Positions 27,453-36,454 of a stretch of 39,108 nucleotides of DNA are shown here, in pieces; positions within the stretch are counted from its first letter, which is position 1, and the number at the start of each line of letters is the position of its first letter. The stretch is taken from contig CALXOY010000074.1 in the NCBI GenBank assembly GCA_944390145.1, positions 1 to 39,108 on the forward strand, written 5' to 3'. A program made the translations under genes and the position numbers. The notes beneath the pieces are model-generated. The model searched no databases. It worked only from the letters and a program-made list of their open reading frames with translations, and was not told where the DNA came from. The DNA comes from an uncultured Duodenibacillus sp. (GTDB lineage Bacteria > Pseudomonadota > Gammaproteobacteria > Burkholderiales > Burkholderiaceae_F).

Positions 27453-28675
27453 GCCTTTTTTCCCGAAAGGCAAGGGGACAGCCGACGGTCTACCGGGCAT
27501 GGGCCGACGAGCCCGTGCTGCGCGGCCGTCCCACCTCGATGCGCGCCGACGGGTACGATGCGGCGACGCTGCTCATCACCTTCATCTTGTTGTCGCTGGG
27601 CGCCCTGATGGTCTATTCGGCTTCGATTTCGCTTGCCGACAGCCCGCGCTACGACACGACGCACTATCACTTTTTGCTGCGGCATGCCGTTTCGATTGCG
27701 GTGGGCCTTGCCGCCGCCTACGCGGTCTGCCGCATCCCGATGCGCGTCTGGTACAAGCTTGCGCCCTGGCTCATGGGGGCGGCGGTGCTTCTGCTCGTGC
27801 TGGTGCTGTTGCCGGGCGTGGGCAAGTCCGTGAACGGCTCGCGCCGCTGGATTGATTTGGGCATTTTCAACCTGCAGGTCACCGAGTTTGCGAAGTTCGC
27901 CATTTTGCTGGGCGCCGCGGCCTTCACCGTGAAGCGTCAGGACTACATGCACTCCTTTAGCCGGGGCCTTGCGCCAATGGCGCTGGTGATGTGCTTTGTG
28001 GCCGGTTTGATCAGTCTGCAGCCCGACCTGGGCGCCATCATGGTGACGGTGGTGGTGGCCATGGGCGTGCTCTTTTTAGGGGGCCTGAACCTGCGCATCT
28101 TTGTGGTGGTGTTGATCGCCGTGGTGCTGGTGGTGGCGCTCATGATCTACGATTCGCCCTGGCGTCTGCAGCGCGTGATGGCCTATCTCGATCCCTGGAG
28201 CAGCGAATATGCGCTTGACAAGGCCTATCAGCTGAGCCATTCGCTCATCGCCTTCGGGCGCGGCGAATTCTTCGGCGTGGGGCTCGGAGCGTCCGTGGAG
28301 AAACTGCACTACCTGCCCGAAGCGCACACCGACTTCATCCTCGCGGTGATCGGCGAGGAGCTGGGCTTTGCCGGCGTCACGTTCGTGCTCATCTGCTATT
28401 ACTTTCTCGTGCGCCGCGCGTTTGCCATCGGCCGGCAGGCCATCAAATTGGACCGCGTCTTTTCCGGCCTTGTCGCCGAGGGCGTGGGCATCTGGATCGG
28501 CATTCAGGTGGTGATCAACGCGGGTGTGGCCACGGGGTTGCTGCCCACCAAGGGGCTCACGCTGCCGCTGATGAGCTACGGTGGCTCCTCGCTGCTTTTT
28601 ACGCTGGCCGCGATCGGGTTGATGCTCAGGGTCGACAGGGAAAACCGCGTGCTGATGCGCGGCGGAAAGGTTTGA
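27449..28675 (+). CDS. ftsW: Septal peptidoglycan glycosyltransferase FtsW
   Basis: It is a SEDS-family polymerase of septal glycan strands that works with FtsI. The 408-residue protein has about ten membrane segments. The family signatures are NGSRRWIDLGIFNLQVTEFA, SLQPDLGAIMV, the catalytic-loop region LGASVEKLHYLPEAHTDFI, and GLTLPLMSYGGSSLL. It starts in an ATGA overlap with murD after GGGGAGGCTCC, giving likely coupled translation. The cytoplasmic N-terminal tail (about 45 residues) is basic. Confidence 0.95.
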   Translation: MSLFSRKARGQPTVYRAWADEPVLRGRPTSMRADGYDAATLLITFILLSLGALMVYSASISLADSPRYDTTHYHFLLRHAVSIAVGLAAAYAVCRIPMRVWYKLAPWLMGAAVLLLVLVLLPGVGKSVNGSRRWIDLGIFNLQVTEFAKFAILLGAAAFTVKRQDYMHSFSRGLAPMALVMCFVAGLISLQPDLGAIMVTVVVAMGVLFLGGLNLRIFVVVLIAVVLVVALMIYDSPWRLQRVMAYLDPWSSEYALDKAYQLSHSLIAFGRGEFFGVGLGASVEKLHYLPEAHTDFILAVIGEELGFAGVTFVLICYYFLVRRAFAIGRQAIKLDRVFSGLVAEGVGIWIGIQVVINAGVATGLLPTKGLTLPLMSYGGSSLLFTLAAIGLMLRVDRENRVLMRGGKV

Positions 28676-28683
28676 ATGAATGA

Positions 28684-28710
28684 GGGCGCCGCGCACCAGG
28701 CTCGGCGTCC
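28684..28710 (+). other. Stem-loop between ftsW and murG
   Basis: GGGCGCCG (28684-28691) pairs with CGGCGTCC (28703-28710) with one G-U pair and an 11-base loop. No T tract follows. It lies in the 63-base gap between ftsW and murG, and could be an mRNA processing or pausing site inside the operon. Confidence 0.4.
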
Positions 28711-28738
28711 GTAAGAACGAAAGGATACTGTAGAGACG

Positions 28739-29818
28739 ATGTCCGCTAAAAAGTTGATGATTGCTGCGGCCGGCACCGGGGGTCACGTGATGCCCGGTCT
28801 TGCCGTTGCGCGGGAAATGCGCCGCCGCGGCTGGGACGTGTATTGGGTCGGTACGCAGGCCGGCATGGAAGGGGGACTCGTCGGCAAAAACGGGATTGAC
28901 TTCACGGGGCTGGATTTCCGCGGCATGCGCGGCCACGGCCTCATGGGGCTTGTCACGGGCGCCATCAAGCTCGTGAAGTCCACGCATGCGGCCAAGAAGC
29001 TTTTTGCCGACGTGAAGCCCGACGTGCTCTTTACGACCGGAGGCTACATCGCCGTTCCCGCCTGCAAGGGCGCGGAAGCGGCTAAAACGCCGATCGTGCT
29101 CATGAACTGCGACGCCGACATCCTGATGAGCGCCAAGCTGGTGCTCGACAAGGCAAAGCTTGTTGCCTGCGGCTTTGCGGGCAGCGCCAGAAGCGCGGCG
29201 CGCGACAAGGGACGCATCACCGGCAATCCCGTGCGCGCGGAAATCGAGGCGCTGCCTGCGCCCGAGGAGCGCCTGGCAAACCGCACGGGCCCCTTGAAGC
29301 TTCTTGTGTTCGGCGGCAGCCTCGGCGCGCAGGTCTTAAACGAGACGGTGCCGGAGGCGCTGGCGCTTTTTGAAGAGGACAAGCGCCCCGCCGTGCTGCA
29401 TCAGACGGGCCGCGGCAACGCCGAAGCCGTGAGAAAGCGCTACGCCGAGCTTGGCATTCAGGCTGAAGTCGTGGAATTCATCGACGACATGGACCGCGCC
29501 TATCGCGACAGCGACCTCGTGATCTGCCGCTCAGGCGCGATGACGGTAAGCGAAATCTGCGCTGCGGGCGCAGCCTCCATCCTGGTGCCCTTTGTGGTGA
29601 AGACAACGCATCATCAGCTTGGCAACGCCCGCTATATGGCAGGGCGCGACGCCGCCGTGCTGCTCGAGCAGAGCCAGTTGACGAAGGAGCACCTGTTCGG
29701 CCTTTTGATGAGCATGAAGCGCGACCGCATCCTGCAGCTTGCGCACAACGCGCGAAGCCTCGCCCGCGGCAAGGCCGCCCAGGCGGTCTGCGACATGATT
29801 GAAGAAGCCGCCCGCTAA
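28739..29818 (+). CDS. murG: UDP-GlcNAc:lipid I N-acetylglucosaminyltransferase MurG
   Basis: It converts lipid I to lipid II at the cytoplasmic face of the membrane. The 359-residue product (E. coli 355) has the N-terminal glycine loop [26 protein letters not shown] and the second glycine loop [19 protein letters not shown]. The UDP-GlcNAc site is [19 protein letters not shown]. The strongly conserved HEQN motif expected near residues 122-127 is replaced by [13 protein letters not shown]. The rest of the fold signatures are intact, so I still call it functional MurG. AAGGA lies upstream of the ATG at a long spacing. Confidence 0.92.
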   Translation: MSAKKLMIAAAGTGGHVMPGLAVAREMRRRGWDVYWVGTQAGMEGGLVGKNGIDFTGLDFRGMRGHGLMGLVTGAIKLVKSTHAAKKLFADVKPDVLFTTGGYIAVPACKGAEAAKTPIVLMNCDADILMSAKLVLDKAKLVACGFAGSARSAARDKGRITGNPVRAEIEALPAPEERLANRTGPLKLLVFGGSLGAQVLNETVPEALALFEEDKRPAVLHQTGRGNAEAVRKRYAELGIQAEVVEFIDDMDRAYRDSDLVICRSGAMTVSEICAAGAASILVPFVVKTTHHQLGNARYMAGRDAAVLLEQSQLTKEHLFGLLMSMKRDRILQLAHNARSLARGKAAQAVCDMIEEAAR

Positions 29819-29829
29819 GGAGACCCAGT

Positions 29830-31230
29830 ATGAAGTTTGTAGTCAAGCACATTCATTTTGTGGGCATCGGCGGCACCGGCATGTGCGGCATCGCCGAGGT
29901 GCTCTTAAACCTCGGTTATACGGTGAGCGGCTCGGACCTCTCGAGAAGCCCCGTCACCGAGCGCCTGCAGCAGCTGGGCGCCAAAATCTACCAGGGGCAC
30001 GACGCGGCCAACATCGAGGGCGCCGACTGCCTGGTCGTGTCCTCTGCCGTGCACGACGGCAACCCCGAGGTGGAGGCTGCGCGCAAAAACAAGATTCCGG
30101 TGGTCCCGCGCGCGGTGATGCTCGCCGAACTCATGCGGCTGCGCCGCGGCATTGCGATTGCGGGCACGCACGGCAAAACGACGACGACGTCGCTTACCGC
30201 CTCCATGCTGGCCGCCGGCGGCCTTGATCCAACCTACGTGATCGGCGGCAGGCTCAACAGTTCCGGCGCAAACGCGCGCCTTGGCACGGGCGAATACATC
30301 GTCGCTGAAGCCGATGAGTCCGACGCGAGCTTTTTGAATCTGTCGCCCGTGATCTCCGCGGTCACCAACATCGACGAAGACCACATGGCCACCTACGGGC
30401 ACGACTTTGTCCGCTTGAAGAAGGCCTTCATCGACTTCATCGGGCGCCTGCCCTTTTACGGCGTGGCGGTGCTTTGCATCGACGACGCCAACGTGCGCTC
30501 GATCGTGCCGATGATCAGCCGCCGCGTGGTGAGCTACGGTCTGGATCCGGAAGCCGAGGTGCGCGCGATCGACGTGCGAAGCGAAGGCACGCGCATGCGC
30601 TACACGATTCTGCGCAGGGGACATGCGCCGCTGCCGGTGGTGCTCAATCTCCCCGGCGTGCACAATGTTGTGAACTCCCTTGCCGCGGTTGCGATCGCCA
30701 CGCTCGTGGGCGTTGACGACGCAGCGATTGTGAAGACCTTGGCCGACTTCACCGGTGTGGGCCGGCGCTTTGCACAGTACGGCGAAGTGCCGGTGGATCC
30801 TGAGGATCCCGCCAAGGGCACGTTCACACTTGTCGACGACTACGGACACCACCCGCACGAGATGGCGGCCACGATTGCCGCCGCCCGCGGCGCCTGGCCC
30901 GACCGGCGTCTGGTGCTTGCCTTTCAGCCGCACCGCTACACGCGCACGCGCGACTGCTTTGAAGACTTCATCAAGGTGCTGGGGCAGGTCGACCGCCTGG
31001 TGCTCGCCGACGTTTATCCCGCGGGCGAAGACCCCATTGCAGGGGCAAGCGGCAGGGATCTTGCGCGCGCCCTGCGGCTGAGCGGCTGCGACAATCTGAT
31101 TTTCTGCCGCAGCGCCGACGAAATGCCGGACGCCGTGCGCTCGATCGTGCAGCCCGGCGACATCGTGCTCACGATGGGCGCGGGCAACGTGGCGCGCGTG
31201 CCGCAGGTGCTCTCGGGCAAGGTGATGTAA
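29830..31230 (+). CDS. murC: UDP-N-acetylmuramate-L-alanine ligase
   Basis: It is the first Mur ligase and adds L-Ala to UDP-MurNAc. The 466-residue product (E. coli 491) has the UDP-binding [19 protein letters not shown], the ATP loop [49 protein letters not shown] and [11 protein letters not shown]. It lies 11 bases after murG with a strong AAGGAGA site. All catalytic motifs appear intact. Confidence 0.97.
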   Translation: MKFVVKHIHFVGIGGTGMCGIAEVLLNLGYTVSGSDLSRSPVTERLQQLGAKIYQGHDAANIEGADCLVVSSAVHDGNPEVEAARKNKIPVVPRAVMLAELMRLRRGIAIAGTHGKTTTTSLTASMLAAGGLDPTYVIGGRLNSSGANARLGTGEYIVAEADESDASFLNLSPVISAVTNIDEDHMATYGHDFVRLKKAFIDFIGRLPFYGVAVLCIDDANVRSIVPMISRRVVSYGLDPEAEVRAIDVRSEGTRMRYTILRRGHAPLPVVLNLPGVHNVVNSLAAVAIATLVGVDDAAIVKTLADFTGVGRRFAQYGEVPVDPEDPAKGTFTLVDDYGHHPHEMAATIAAARGAWPDRRLVLAFQPHRYTRTRDCFEDFIKVLGQVDRLVLADVYPAGEDPIAGASGRDLARALRLSGCDNLIFCRSADEMPDAVRSIVQPGDIVLTMGAGNVARVPQVLSGKVM

Positions 31231-31240
31231 GGGGATTCCC

Positions 31241-32215
31241 ATGGAAAAGAATTTGGATTGGAATGAGACGGTTGACCCGGCTTCCCTCGGGCGCATCGCC
31301 GTGCTGATGGGGGGCTTTGGCAGCGAACGCGAAGTGTCGCTTTCAAGCGGCGGCGGCGTCTTGAAGGCGCTTTGCGAAGCCGGCTGCAACGTGCGCGCCG
31401 TCGATCCCGCCGTCGACGATCTTCTGACGATGCGCGGGCAGTTTGACCGGGCGGTCATTTCGCTGCACGGGCGCTTTGGCGAAGACGGCTGCGTGCAGGG
31501 CGTGCTCGAATATCTGCGCATCCCGTATACGGGGGCGGGCGTGCGGGCCTGTGCGCTTTCGATGGACAAGGACACGACGCGCCGCGTCTGGGAGCGCTCG
31601 GGCATTCCGGTCGCGCACGGCTACACCGCCACGAGCGTCGACGACGCGCAGGACATCCTCAATACGCTCGGGCCCGATCTCGTCGTCAAGCCTTCGGCTG
31701 AGGGGTCGTCGGTGGGCGTCACGAAGCTGCGCTCGGCTTCGGTCGACGACCTCAAAAAGGCGCTTGCCGATGCGTTGCGCTTTGACCGCAAGGTGCTCGT
31801 GGAGGAGCGCTGGTTCGGGCGCGAGCTCACGGTGGCGCTTTTGGGCGGCCGCGCGCTGCCCGTGATTGAAATCAAGGCGCCTGAGGGCAACTACGACTAT
31901 CAGAACAAGTACTTTGGAAACGCCGTGCAGTACGAGTGCCCGGCCAATCTCCCGGCAGAGGTGGATGCGCGCGTGCGCAAAACGTGCGAAGCGGCCTTTG
32001 CCGCGCTCGGCGCCCGCGGCTGGGGCCGCATTGATGTGATGCTCAGGGACGACGGCGAGTTCATTTTGCTCGAATTCAACGCAAGCCCCGGCATGACGCC
32101 GCACAGCCTCGTGCCGATGGCCGCGCGCGCGGTCGGCATGGACTACCAGAAGCTTTGCCTGTGGCTTGCCGCGCACACGGCGCTTGACGGCTCGGCCGGC
32201 ATGACGGAGGTCTGA
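31241..32215 (+). CDS. ddl: D-alanine-D-alanine ligase
   Basis: It makes the D-Ala-D-Ala used by MurF. The 324-residue ATP-grasp protein has VLMGGFGSEREVSLSSG, the HG motif in SLHGRFGEDGCVQG, KPSAEGSSVGVTK, KYFGNAVQYECPA and the metal/phosphate site EFNASPGMTPHSLVP. The usual N-T-x-P-G is N-A-S-P-G here, a mild change. The dcw position matches ddlB of E. coli. AAGGGGATTCCC precedes the ATG. ftsQ follows 2 bases after the stop. Confidence 0.95.
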   Translation: MEKNLDWNETVDPASLGRIAVLMGGFGSEREVSLSSGGGVLKALCEAGCNVRAVDPAVDDLLTMRGQFDRAVISLHGRFGEDGCVQGVLEYLRIPYTGAGVRACALSMDKDTTRRVWERSGIPVAHGYTATSVDDAQDILNTLGPDLVVKPSAEGSSVGVTKLRSASVDDLKKALADALRFDRKVLVEERWFGRELTVALLGGRALPVIEIKAPEGNYDYQNKYFGNAVQYECPANLPAEVDARVRKTCEAAFAALGARGWGRIDVMLRDDGEFILLEFNASPGMTPHSLVPMAARAVGMDYQKLCLWLAAHTALDGSAGMTEV

Positions 32216-32217
32216 GC

Positions 32218-32988
32218 GTGAAGCTGTCCGCCAACCTGCTGCGCATCGCGGGACGGCTTGCCGCCGCCGCGGCTGCCGCGAGCCTTGTCTGGTTTCTGCT
32301 GACGGCTCCCGCCCTTCAAATCAAGACGATTGAAGTGCGCGGGCCGGTGGAGGCCGCAGGCCTGCAGGAGGTGACGCGCACGGTCGAGCGGACGCTTTCG
32401 GGCAACATCCTCACGGCCAACATCAACGACGTGAAAAAGGCTGTCGAAGGCATCTCCTGGATCCAGTCGGCCTACGTCTCGCGCCTGTGGCCGGATTCGC
32501 TTTACATTGAAGTGAAGCGCCACCGCTCGGTTGCCATCTGGGAGGACGGGCGGCTTGTGAGCGACGAGGGCGTGCTCTACATGAGCAACGACGAGCCCAT
32601 CGAGCGGCTTCTGGCGCTGCCCGCTTTTGCCGGAGACCCCCAGTATGCGCCGCAGGCCGTGAAGTATCTTGCGCGCTTTAACGCCGAGGCCGCCCGCATC
32701 CAGGCGCGCGTCAAGGCCGTGAAGGTCACCTTCCGCGGCAGCTGGTCCGTGGTGCTCGAGTCCGCGCGCTTTGCCTCGATGGAAATCGAATTGGGACGGG
32801 CGCTCACGCAGGACGGGCCCGTGAACCACCTGCGGCAGGTGGTCGACAATATGGACAGGGTGGTGGCGATGCTCAAGGCGTATCCTGAGCGGATCGACGC
32901 CCGCTACAAAAACGCCTTTGCCGCACAGCTGCCGCCCGGCATGTATGCCGCAGCCGCGGCCGGCGCGCCCGTCAAGCAGGCAAAATAG
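32218..32988 (+). CDS. ftsQ: Cell division protein FtsQ
   Basis: It is a bitopic division protein that recruits FtsL/FtsB. The 256-residue product has a short cytoplasmic tail, one membrane helix (about residues 12-29), a POTRA domain (QIKTIEVRGPVEAAGLQEV to the region WIQSAYVSRLWPDSLYIEVK) and a beta domain. It starts with GTG at 32218. GGAGG within the 3' end of ddl is well placed for it. Its C-terminus is Ala-rich. Confidence 0.93.
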   Translation: MKLSANLLRIAGRLAAAAAAASLVWFLLTAPALQIKTIEVRGPVEAAGLQEVTRTVERTLSGNILTANINDVKKAVEGISWIQSAYVSRLWPDSLYIEVKRHRSVAIWEDGRLVSDEGVLYMSNDEPIERLLALPAFAGDPQYAPQAVKYLARFNAEAARIQARVKAVKVTFRGSWSVVLESARFASMEIELGRALTQDGPVNHLRQVVDNMDRVVAMLKAYPERIDARYKNAFAAQLPPGMYAAAAAGAPVKQAK

Positions 32989-33020
32989 GACAACCACGAC
33001 CACATCATTTTTGAGATTCC

Positions 33021-34283
33021 ATGGAAACCGTTCAGCAAAGTTCAACCATTGCCGCACTTGACATCGGCTCCGAGAAGATATCGGTTGCCGTGGCCGAGGC
33101 CGCCGAAAGCGGGGAGCTCACGCTGCTTGGCTTCGGCAAGGTGCCGTCGATGGGCATTCAGCACGGCAGCGTGCAGGATGTGGAGCTTGCCGTGGAGTCG
33201 ATCCGTGCGGCCGTGGCAGAGGCCGAGCAGAATTCCCGCCGCAAGGTGACGACCGTTTCGGTGGCGCTCACGGGCAAGCACCTGCACAGCTTGAACAAGG
33301 TCGGGCAGGTGGTGCTGCCGGACGCCGAGGTCGACAGCGCTGCGGTAAAGCGCGTCACGCGCCTGGCGATGGCCTTTGATCCCAAGGCCGACGGCTTGAG
33401 CGAGGACGACCGGCTCGTCTCGCATGTGGTGAAGGGCTATACGCTTGACAACGACGACGTCATGATCGACGACCCGATCGGGATGGTGGGCAGCGTCCTG
33501 AAGGCGCACGTGCATCTGGCCATCGGCTCGGACAGCGTCGTGCAGAACCTCGTGAAGTGCATCCGCCGCGCGGGGCTCGACATTGAAGGCCTCGTGCTGC
33601 AGCCCTGGGCGAGCGCCGCGGGCGTGCTCACGCCCACCGACAAGGAGATCGGCGTGGTGGTGCTTGACATCGGCGCGGGCACCACCGACATCTCTTGCTG
33701 GGAGAAGGGGCAGGTGGCCTACACCGCGGTGGCGGCGATGGGCGGTGAGACGATCCGGCGCGACATCGCGGCGGTTCTGGGCTGCAACATCAGCGACGCC
33801 GATGAAATCAAGCTCACCTACAGCCACTGGCCGCTTCGCGCCGAGGACAGCTACGAGACCGTGCGCTACATGCGCGAGGCTACCGGAGAGCTCGATTCCT
33901 GCTCCTGCGAAAAAATTGTGAAGACCGTTGAGTCGCGCCTGACGGAAATGTTTAGAGTTATTGCCCGAAACTACCTCGGGCCCGACGACTGGAACATGCG
34001 CGCGTCGGCGGGCATTGTGCTCACCGGGGGCGTGGCTCGCATGCCGGGTCTGGACCGGCTCGCCGCGCAGGTGCTGGGCCTGCCCGTGCGCGTCGGCGTG
34101 CCGCTGCTGCAAAGCGGTGCGGGCATCGGTCTGGTGAGCCCGGAGGACGCAACGGCCGTGGGCGTTTTGACCGAAACCATGCGCCGGCGCCGCCTTTCGG
34201 GCACGGAAACGGTTTCCGACGGGACGTTCTCAGGACTTCTGGCGCAGCTCAAGCGCATTGTCTTCGGGGACTTTTCCGGATAA
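33021..34283 (+). CDS. ftsA: Cell division protein FtsA
   Basis: It is an actin-like ATPase that anchors FtsZ filaments to the membrane. The 420-residue product (E. coli 420) has the phosphate loops AALDIGSEKISVAVAEA and VVLDIGAGTTDISCW, the adenosine motif GIVLTGGVARMPGLDRLA, and a C-terminal amphipathic helix (SGLLAQLKRIVFGDFSG) that acts as the membrane anchor in the family. It lies 32 bases after ftsQ. The expected next gene, ftsZ, is absent. mdaB follows after 23 bases with no terminator between. Confidence 0.96.
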   Translation: METVQQSSTIAALDIGSEKISVAVAEAAESGELTLLGFGKVPSMGIQHGSVQDVELAVESIRAAVAEAEQNSRRKVTTVSVALTGKHLHSLNKVGQVVLPDAEVDSAAVKRVTRLAMAFDPKADGLSEDDRLVSHVVKGYTLDNDDVMIDDPIGMVGSVLKAHVHLAIGSDSVVQNLVKCIRRAGLDIEGLVLQPWASAAGVLTPTDKEIGVVVLDIGAGTTDISCWEKGQVAYTAVAAMGGETIRRDIAAVLGCNISDADEIKLTYSHWPLRAEDSYETVRYMREATGELDSCSCEKIVKTVESRLTEMFRVIARNYLGPDDWNMRASAGIVLTGGVARMPGLDRLAAQVLGLPVRVGVPLLQSGAGIGLVSPEDATAVGVLTETMRRRRLSGTETVSDGTFSGLLAQLKRIVFGDFSG

Positions 34284-34306
34284 AAGAACAAGGGAGAAAA
34301 AGAAAA

Positions 34307-34891
34307 ATGGCAAGGATTTTGATCGTTGACGGCGGCGTGCCGTTTCATGGCGTGGGCGGCACACTCAATCACAGCTACGCGGAGCTCGCGCAGAAGGTGC
34401 TCGCCTCCATGGGGCATGATGTGGAGGTGACGCGCGTGGACGCCGACTGGCAGGGCGCTCAGGAGGCCGAAAAGTTCAAGGCCGCCGATGCGGTGATCCT
34501 CACCTACGCCGCCTGGTGGATGGGCGCTCCCTGGCAGGTGAAGCGCTATGTCGATGAAGTGTTCTGCTCGGGGCTTTCTGCGGGCGGCGACGGACGCACC
34601 CGCACTGATCCGGCCCATAACTACGGCCGCGGCGGCATCTTAAAGGGCAAGAAGTACATGCTTTCCATCACGTGGAACGCGCCCCTGAACGCCTTTGTCG
34701 ACCCCAAGGAGTTCTTCGGGGGCGTCGGGATCGACGCGGTGCTGCTGCCCATGCACAAGGCCTTCCAGTTCATCGGAATGCAGCCCGCGGGCAAGACCTT
34801 CATGGCCAACGACGTGATCAAGAATCCGACGCACGCCGAGGACTTCAAGCGCTTTGAGGCGACGCTGCGCGAAAACTTCGCCGCGCTTTAA
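34307..34891 (+). CDS. mdaB: NADPH:quinone oxidoreductase MdaB
   Basis: It is a flavodoxin-fold two-electron reductase that converts quinones to quinols, protecting against quinone redox stress. The 194-residue product (E. coli MdaB 193) has ILIVDGGVPFHGVGGTLN, TYAAWWMGAPWQVKRYVDEVF, DGRTRTDPAHNYGRGG, KKYMLSITWNAPLNAF and FMANDVIKNP, which closely follow E. coli MdaB. AAGGGAG precedes the start. It occupies the place of ftsZ, 23 bases after ftsA, and ends in a terminator, so it is probably the last gene of the dcw transcript. Confidence 0.93.
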   Translation: MARILIVDGGVPFHGVGGTLNHSYAELAQKVLASMGHDVEVTRVDADWQGAQEAEKFKAADAVILTYAAWWMGAPWQVKRYVDEVFCSGLSAGGDGRTRTDPAHNYGRGGILKGKKYMLSITWNAPLNAFVDPKEFFGGVGIDAVLLPMHKAFQFIGMQPAGKTFMANDVIKNPTHAEDFKRFEATLRENFAAL

Positions 34892-34919
34892 AGCGACTGC
34901 CTTCCAACCGGACAACCGT

Positions 34920-34953
34920 GCTGCAGGAGGCCCATTTTCCTGCAGCCCTTTTT
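34920..34953 (+). terminator. Intrinsic terminator after mdaB
   Basis: GCTGCAGGA (34920-34928) pairs with TCCTGCAGC (34938-34946). CC and TTTTT follow (34949-34953). It probably marks the end of the dcw-mdaB transcription unit. Confidence 0.85.
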
Positions 34954-34984
34954 GTGCTGACAAAAACATCTGCCGTCATCGATC

Positions 34985-36217
34985 ATGTCGACGCCTGTTT
35001 TGCATCAAACGGGGGTGAGGGCCTGGCTGCCGATCATCGCCCTCGCTTTTGCCGCCTTTGTCTTTAATACGAGCGAGTTCCTGCCCGTGGGGCTGCTGCC
35101 CGACATCGCAAAGAGCCTGCATGAAACCGTCCCCTTTACGGGGCTCATCCTGACGGGCTATGCGTTCGTGGTGGCGGTGATGTCGCTGCCGCTTACCATC
35201 CTCACGGCGCGCTTTGAAAGACGCAAGCTCCTTTTGGTGCTGCTCTTTATCTTTTCGCTGTGCCACTTCGTCGTGCCCTGGGTGGAAAGCTTCGAGTCGC
35301 TTTTTGCCGCCCGCGTGGGCGTGGCGCTCACACACTCCATCTTCTGGTCGATCATGACGCCGCTTGCCGCGCGCGTTGCGCCCCATGGAAAGCGCGCCAC
35401 GGGGCTTGCCGCCGTCATGGGCGGCACGATCGTGGCCACCGTGATGGGGGTGCCGATCGGCACCAACCTCGGGCACCTCTTTGGCTGGCACATGGCCTTT
35501 TTCCTCATTGGCGTGGGCTCGGCCCTGGTGTTTGTGGTGATCTTTCTCGTGCTGCCGCATTGCGAGGCGACGCACGCGGGGTCTTTGAAGAGCCTGCCCG
35601 TGATTTTGAAGCGCCCGGGCCTGCAGCAGCTCTATTTCCTCACGGTCGTCACCGTGCTCGGGCAGTTTACGGCCTATTCCTACCTCAACCCGGTGCTTGC
35701 GGCCGCAGGCGGCCTGGACCAAAGCATGATCGTCGTGATGCTCTTTGTCTTCGGCTTTGCGGGCGTGATCGGCACGGCGGTTGCCTCCAAAACCGTCGAC
35801 AAGCACTGCGCGGGAACGCTCACGGGCGCCATGACGATCGTGTGCCTGTCGCTGGCGCTGCTCGTGCTGTGCGCCAAGACAACGGTGAGTCTCACGATTC
35901 TCGTCATCTGCTGGGGCGCGGCGATGACCGCGGTGTGCCTGGCGTTTCAAACGATGCTGCTTACGGTGGCCCCTGACGCCGCCGACGTCGCTGCGTCGCT
36001 TTACTCGGGCATCTTCAACGTGGGCATCGGCGGGGGCGCCTTCATCGGCAGCCGTGTCTCGGAAGCCGTGGGCTTCATCCCCGTTCCCTTTGTGGGGGCG
36101 GCGATTGTGGGCGTCTCGCTTTTGAGCCTCCTCATTGTGAAGCTGAAGACCGGCAGTTGGACTTTCAGCGCGCCGCCCGTGCGCGAAAGCGGCGTGCCGG
36201 TGCACGAGACGAAGTGA
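34985..36217 (+). CDS. sotB: MFS sugar/drug efflux transporter, SotB family
   Basis: The 410-residue, 12-helix major facilitator has family segments closely following E. coli SotB/YdeA. These are AFVFNTSEFLPVGLLPDIA, VVAVMSLPLTILTARFERRKL, FWSIMTPLAARVAPHGKRA, GSLKSLPVILKRPGLQQLY, TAYSYLNPV and SLYSGIFNVGIGGGAFIG. SotB exports arabinose and IPTG-like sugars in E. coli. The physiological substrate here is not known. No clear ribosome site precedes the ATG at 34985. It starts 32 bases after the terminator. Confidence 0.9.
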   Translation: MSTPVLHQTGVRAWLPIIALAFAAFVFNTSEFLPVGLLPDIAKSLHETVPFTGLILTGYAFVVAVMSLPLTILTARFERRKLLLVLLFIFSLCHFVVPWVESFESLFAARVGVALTHSIFWSIMTPLAARVAPHGKRATGLAAVMGGTIVATVMGVPIGTNLGHLFGWHMAFFLIGVGSALVFVVIFLVLPHCEATHAGSLKSLPVILKRPGLQQLYFLTVVTVLGQFTAYSYLNPVLAAAGGLDQSMIVVMLFVFGFAGVIGTAVASKTVDKHCAGTLTGAMTIVCLSLALLVLCAKTTVSLTILVICWGAAMTAVCLAFQTMLLTVAPDAADVAASLYSGIFNVGIGGGAFIGSRVSEAVGFIPVPFVGAAIVGVSLLSLLIVKLKTGSWTFSAPPVRESGVPVHETK

Positions 36218-36454
36218 CATGCCTTTTTTTCCCGCCTCTTGCAATTTCTCCGGCGAAAACAAAGAGTTACACCTAATTTGAACTGCTTAATGCGGCTGCT
36301 GCGTTTAAAGCGCATATGATGAATTCAGGATCGGGAGGAATGCTCGGCGTTTGCGCCGCGTGTCGGTTCCGGGGTCCGCACCAAAATTTTTTCCGCATGA
36401 CATCGGCCATGCGAGCCTTTGTCTGCGGAAAGCAAGACGATTGGAGGCTTGCGT
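36218..36454 (+). promoter_or_regulatory. Intergenic region upstream of the Arg/Asp-repeat gene
   Basis: The region holds a T-run (CTTTTTTT) right after the sotB stop, a -10-like TATGAT at 36315-36320 and small hairpins at 36345-36358 (CGGCG/CGCCG) and 36394-36413 (CGCATG/CATGCG). No gene is convincing. It is plausibly the promoter and leader of the following gene. Confidence 0.35.
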
